From assembly GCF_023243045.1 (NCBI RefSeq), contig NZ_JALKFX010000012.1:1-45292 (forward strand): a stretch of DNA of 45,292 bases, written 5' to 3'. Shown piece by piece: positions 43,860-45,292 of this stretch. The stretch's first letter is position 1, and each line of letters starts with the position of its first letter. Origin of the DNA: Frankia sp. AgB32. GTDB taxonomy: Bacteria; Actinomycetota; Actinomycetes; Frankiales; Frankiaceae. The notes under the pieces were generated by a model. That model was not told the origin of the DNA, made no database searches, and worked only from the letters and a program-made list of their open reading frames with translations. The position numbers and the translations under genes were made by a program.

Positions 43860-44662
43860 CGGTCCGTCGCCGGTGGCGGGACGGAGGACCAGCCCGAGGC
43901 CGGCGCGTCCCGGCCGTCGGCGGGCGCGAAGCGACTCTTCGAGTACAGGTAACTGTCCTCGAAGCCGTCCGCGGCCAGCGCCCGGCCGACGATGATCACG
44001 GCTGTCCTGGTCAGGCCGGCGGCGCGGGAGCGCCCGGCGATGTCGGCGAGGGTGCCGCGCACTATCACCTCGTCGTCCCGGCTCGCCCACGCCACCACCG
44101 CCGCCGGGCAGTCCGGCCCGTAGCCGGGCAGCAGCTCGTCGACCAGCTCCTCGACGCGGTGCACCGCGAGGTGCAGCACCAATGTCGCCCGCGACGCCCC
44201 CAGCGTCGCCAGGTCCTCGCCGGGCGGCATCGGGCTGGACACCACGGACGTCCTGGTCAGCACGACGCTCTGGGTGACGCCTGGGACGGTCAGCTCCCGG
44301 CGCAGCGAGGCGGCCGCGGCGGCGAACGCCGGCACCCCCGGGGTGACGTCGTAGGGCACCCCGGCCACGTCCAGCCGGCGGGTCTGCTCGGCCAGCGCGC
44401 TGTACAGGGACGGATCACCCGAGTGCAGCCGGGCGACGTCGTGGCCGGCGGCGTCCGCGGCGCACAGCTCCGCGATGATCGCGTCGAGGGTCATCCGGGC
44501 GGTGTCGACGAGGCGGGCGCCCGGCGGGCAGTGGGCCAGCAGCTCGGCGGGCACCAGGCTGCCGGCGTAGAGGCAGACGGGACTGGCCGCGATCAGGTCC
44601 CGGCCCCGCACGGTGATCAGATCGGCGGCGCCCGGCCCGGCCCCGATGAAGTGGACGGTCAC
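43856..44662 (-). CDS. cobM: Precorrin-4 C11-methyltransferase CobM
   Basis: The 268-residue SAM-dependent enzyme methylates C11 of precorrin-4. It begins [20 protein letters not shown] and contains [52 protein letters not shown] and [16 protein letters not shown], all characteristic of CobM/CbiF. GAGG lies upstream of the GTG at 44662. It leads the cobM-cobK pair. CobL, CobF and CobB are not present in this window. Confidence 0.95.
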   Translation of the reverse strand: MTVHFIGAGPGAADLITVRGRDLIAASPVCLYAGSLVPAELLAHCPPGARLVDTARMTLDAIIAELCAADAAGHDVARLHSGDPSLYSALAEQTRRLDVAGVPYDVTPGVPAFAAAAASLRRELTVPGVTQSVVLTRTSVVSSPMPPGEDLATLGASRATLVLHLAVHRVEELVDELLPGYGPDCPAAVVAWASRDDEVIVRGTLADIAGRSRAAGLTRTAVIIVGRALAADGFEDSYLYSKSRFAPADGRDAPASGWSSVPPPATDR

Positions 44663-44881
44663 ACCGGCCTCGCGTTGGCCCCGCAGGTCCGCTCGGCCGC
44701 GGCCGTGCGGGCGGGGGCCGCCCCGGTGACGCCCCGCGTGGTGGGGGTCGGCCCGGTGGCGGCGCCGGGTCGATGGGGGCGGCGCGTGGATCTCGGCACG
44801 ACGGGCAACGCTAGCAGCCGCGCCGCCCGTCCGGCGGGCCACGAAGTGATCATGGTGTGCCGCGGGGTCGCCGCGGCCGGG

Positions 44882-45220
44882 TCAGCCGAGGAAGTCGGGT
44901 TCGCGCACGGTGACTGTCCTGGGCGCCGCCCGCTGGGCCGGGACGTCGATGATCGGCTCGCCGGGTCGGTCCGGGACGATCAGCGGGATCGGTTCGCGCA
45001 CGGGCATCGGGTCGGTGCCGCGGACGACGGCGGTGGCTGCCAGCAGCTCCTCGAGCGCCGGCGCCGCCGCCGGATCGGCCGCGGCCGGCCCGGTGAAGAT
45101 CGCGCACAGGAACCACCGGGGCCCGTCGACCCCGACGATGCGGGCCGGGACCCATCCGTGATCGGTCTCGACCGTCAGGTGCAGCTCGGGCCCGCGGGTA
45201 CCCGCCCGCACGACCTGCTC
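44882..45220 (-). CDS. DUF3710 domain protein, N-terminal part missing at window end
   Basis: The visible C-terminal 110 residues or so include GPELHLTVETDHGWVPARIV, GVDGPRWFLCAIFTGPAA and VVRGTDPMPVREPIPLIVP, typical of the actinobacterial DUF3710 family (full proteins about 200-260 residues). Function unknown. The frame continues upstream past the internal GTG at 45211 until it meets the C/G homopolymer run, so the gene is cut by the contig end rather than truly short. Confidence 0.7.
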   Translation of the reverse strand, partial: EQVVRAGTRGPELHLTVETDHGWVPARIVGVDGPRWFLCAIFTGPAAADPAAAPALEELLAATAVVRGTDPMPVREPIPLIVPDRPGEPIIDVPAQRAAPRTVTVREPDFLG

Positions 45221-45292
45221 GCCCCCCCCCCCCCCGGCCGGGGGGGCCCCCCCCCCCCCCCCCCCCCCCCCCGCCCCCCCGGGCGGGGGGGC
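45221..45292. other. C/G homopolymer run, probable contig-end artefact
   Basis: The last ~70 bases are almost only long C runs broken by G runs and contain no codon-like structure. This interrupts the DUF3710 gene. It looks like sequencing or assembly error at a contig edge. Confidence 0.8.

Noticed and set aside
45221-45292. Strong GC hairpin or terminator at the window end
   Set aside because: Homopolymer C and G runs of this kind are more likely an assembly artefact than a genetic element.

Overview
The window comes from a very GC-rich actinobacterium. GTG starts are common, the cobalamin genes are of the aerobic type, and many encoded families (WYL regulator, DUF456, DUF3710, FUSC, TIR/NB-ARC-like proteins with an effector-associated domain) are typical of filamentous actinomycetes. 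A Frankia-like organism is my best guess, but the sequence alone does not prove the genus. No rRNA, tRNA or CRISPR array was seen. The last ~70 bases are almost pure C/G runs and look like a contig-end artefact.

Region 1 (1-9150) is the 3' end of a nonribosomal peptide cluster: a terminal NRPS with order C(partial)-T-E-C-A-T-TE, a CmlA-type di-iron beta-hydroxylase and an SbnA-like 2,3-diaminopropionate pathway enzyme. The first visible NRPS module has no adenylation domain. The SbnA-like gene has visibly lower GC and weaker GC3 bias than the DNA downstream, which suggests acquisition.

Region 2 (9151-14486) is a worn boundary. It holds an IS256-type transposase remnant, a ribbon-helix-helix antitoxin with a frameshifted partner, a cytochrome P450, an internally deleted IS630-type remnant and a free-standing arginyl-tRNA synthetase.

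Region 3 (14499-27930) is a mixed set: a PPOX flavoprotein divergent from a WYL regulator with a perfect 10-bp inverted repeat between them, a DUF456 protein, an anchored ricin-type lectin, an arginine-deiminase-like protein without its catalytic Cys, an NlpC/P60-like protein, FUSC divergent from MarR with GH13 coupled to MarR, an Sfp-type PPTase behind a metallophosphoesterase, a DUF1232 protein and a TerD protein.

Region 4 (27931-32436) is the most unusual. A small HTH protein and a leader built from tandem repeats (including five perfect 15-bp copies) precede two overlapping genes. The first encodes a double-TIR protein. The second encodes a degenerate NB-ARC-like/linker/effector-associated/TIR protein. 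Together they look like a conflict or signalling system related to FxsC/NLR-like architectures. An aldo/keto reductase with an in-frame deletion of its catalytic core follows.

Region 5 (32477-44662) begins with an atypical OmpR-type response regulator and continues with cobalamin biosynthesis: cobN behind a cobalamin riboswitch, cobG-cobH-cobIJ on the plus strand, and cobM-cobK on the minus strand converging on them. A partial DUF3710 gene closes the window.
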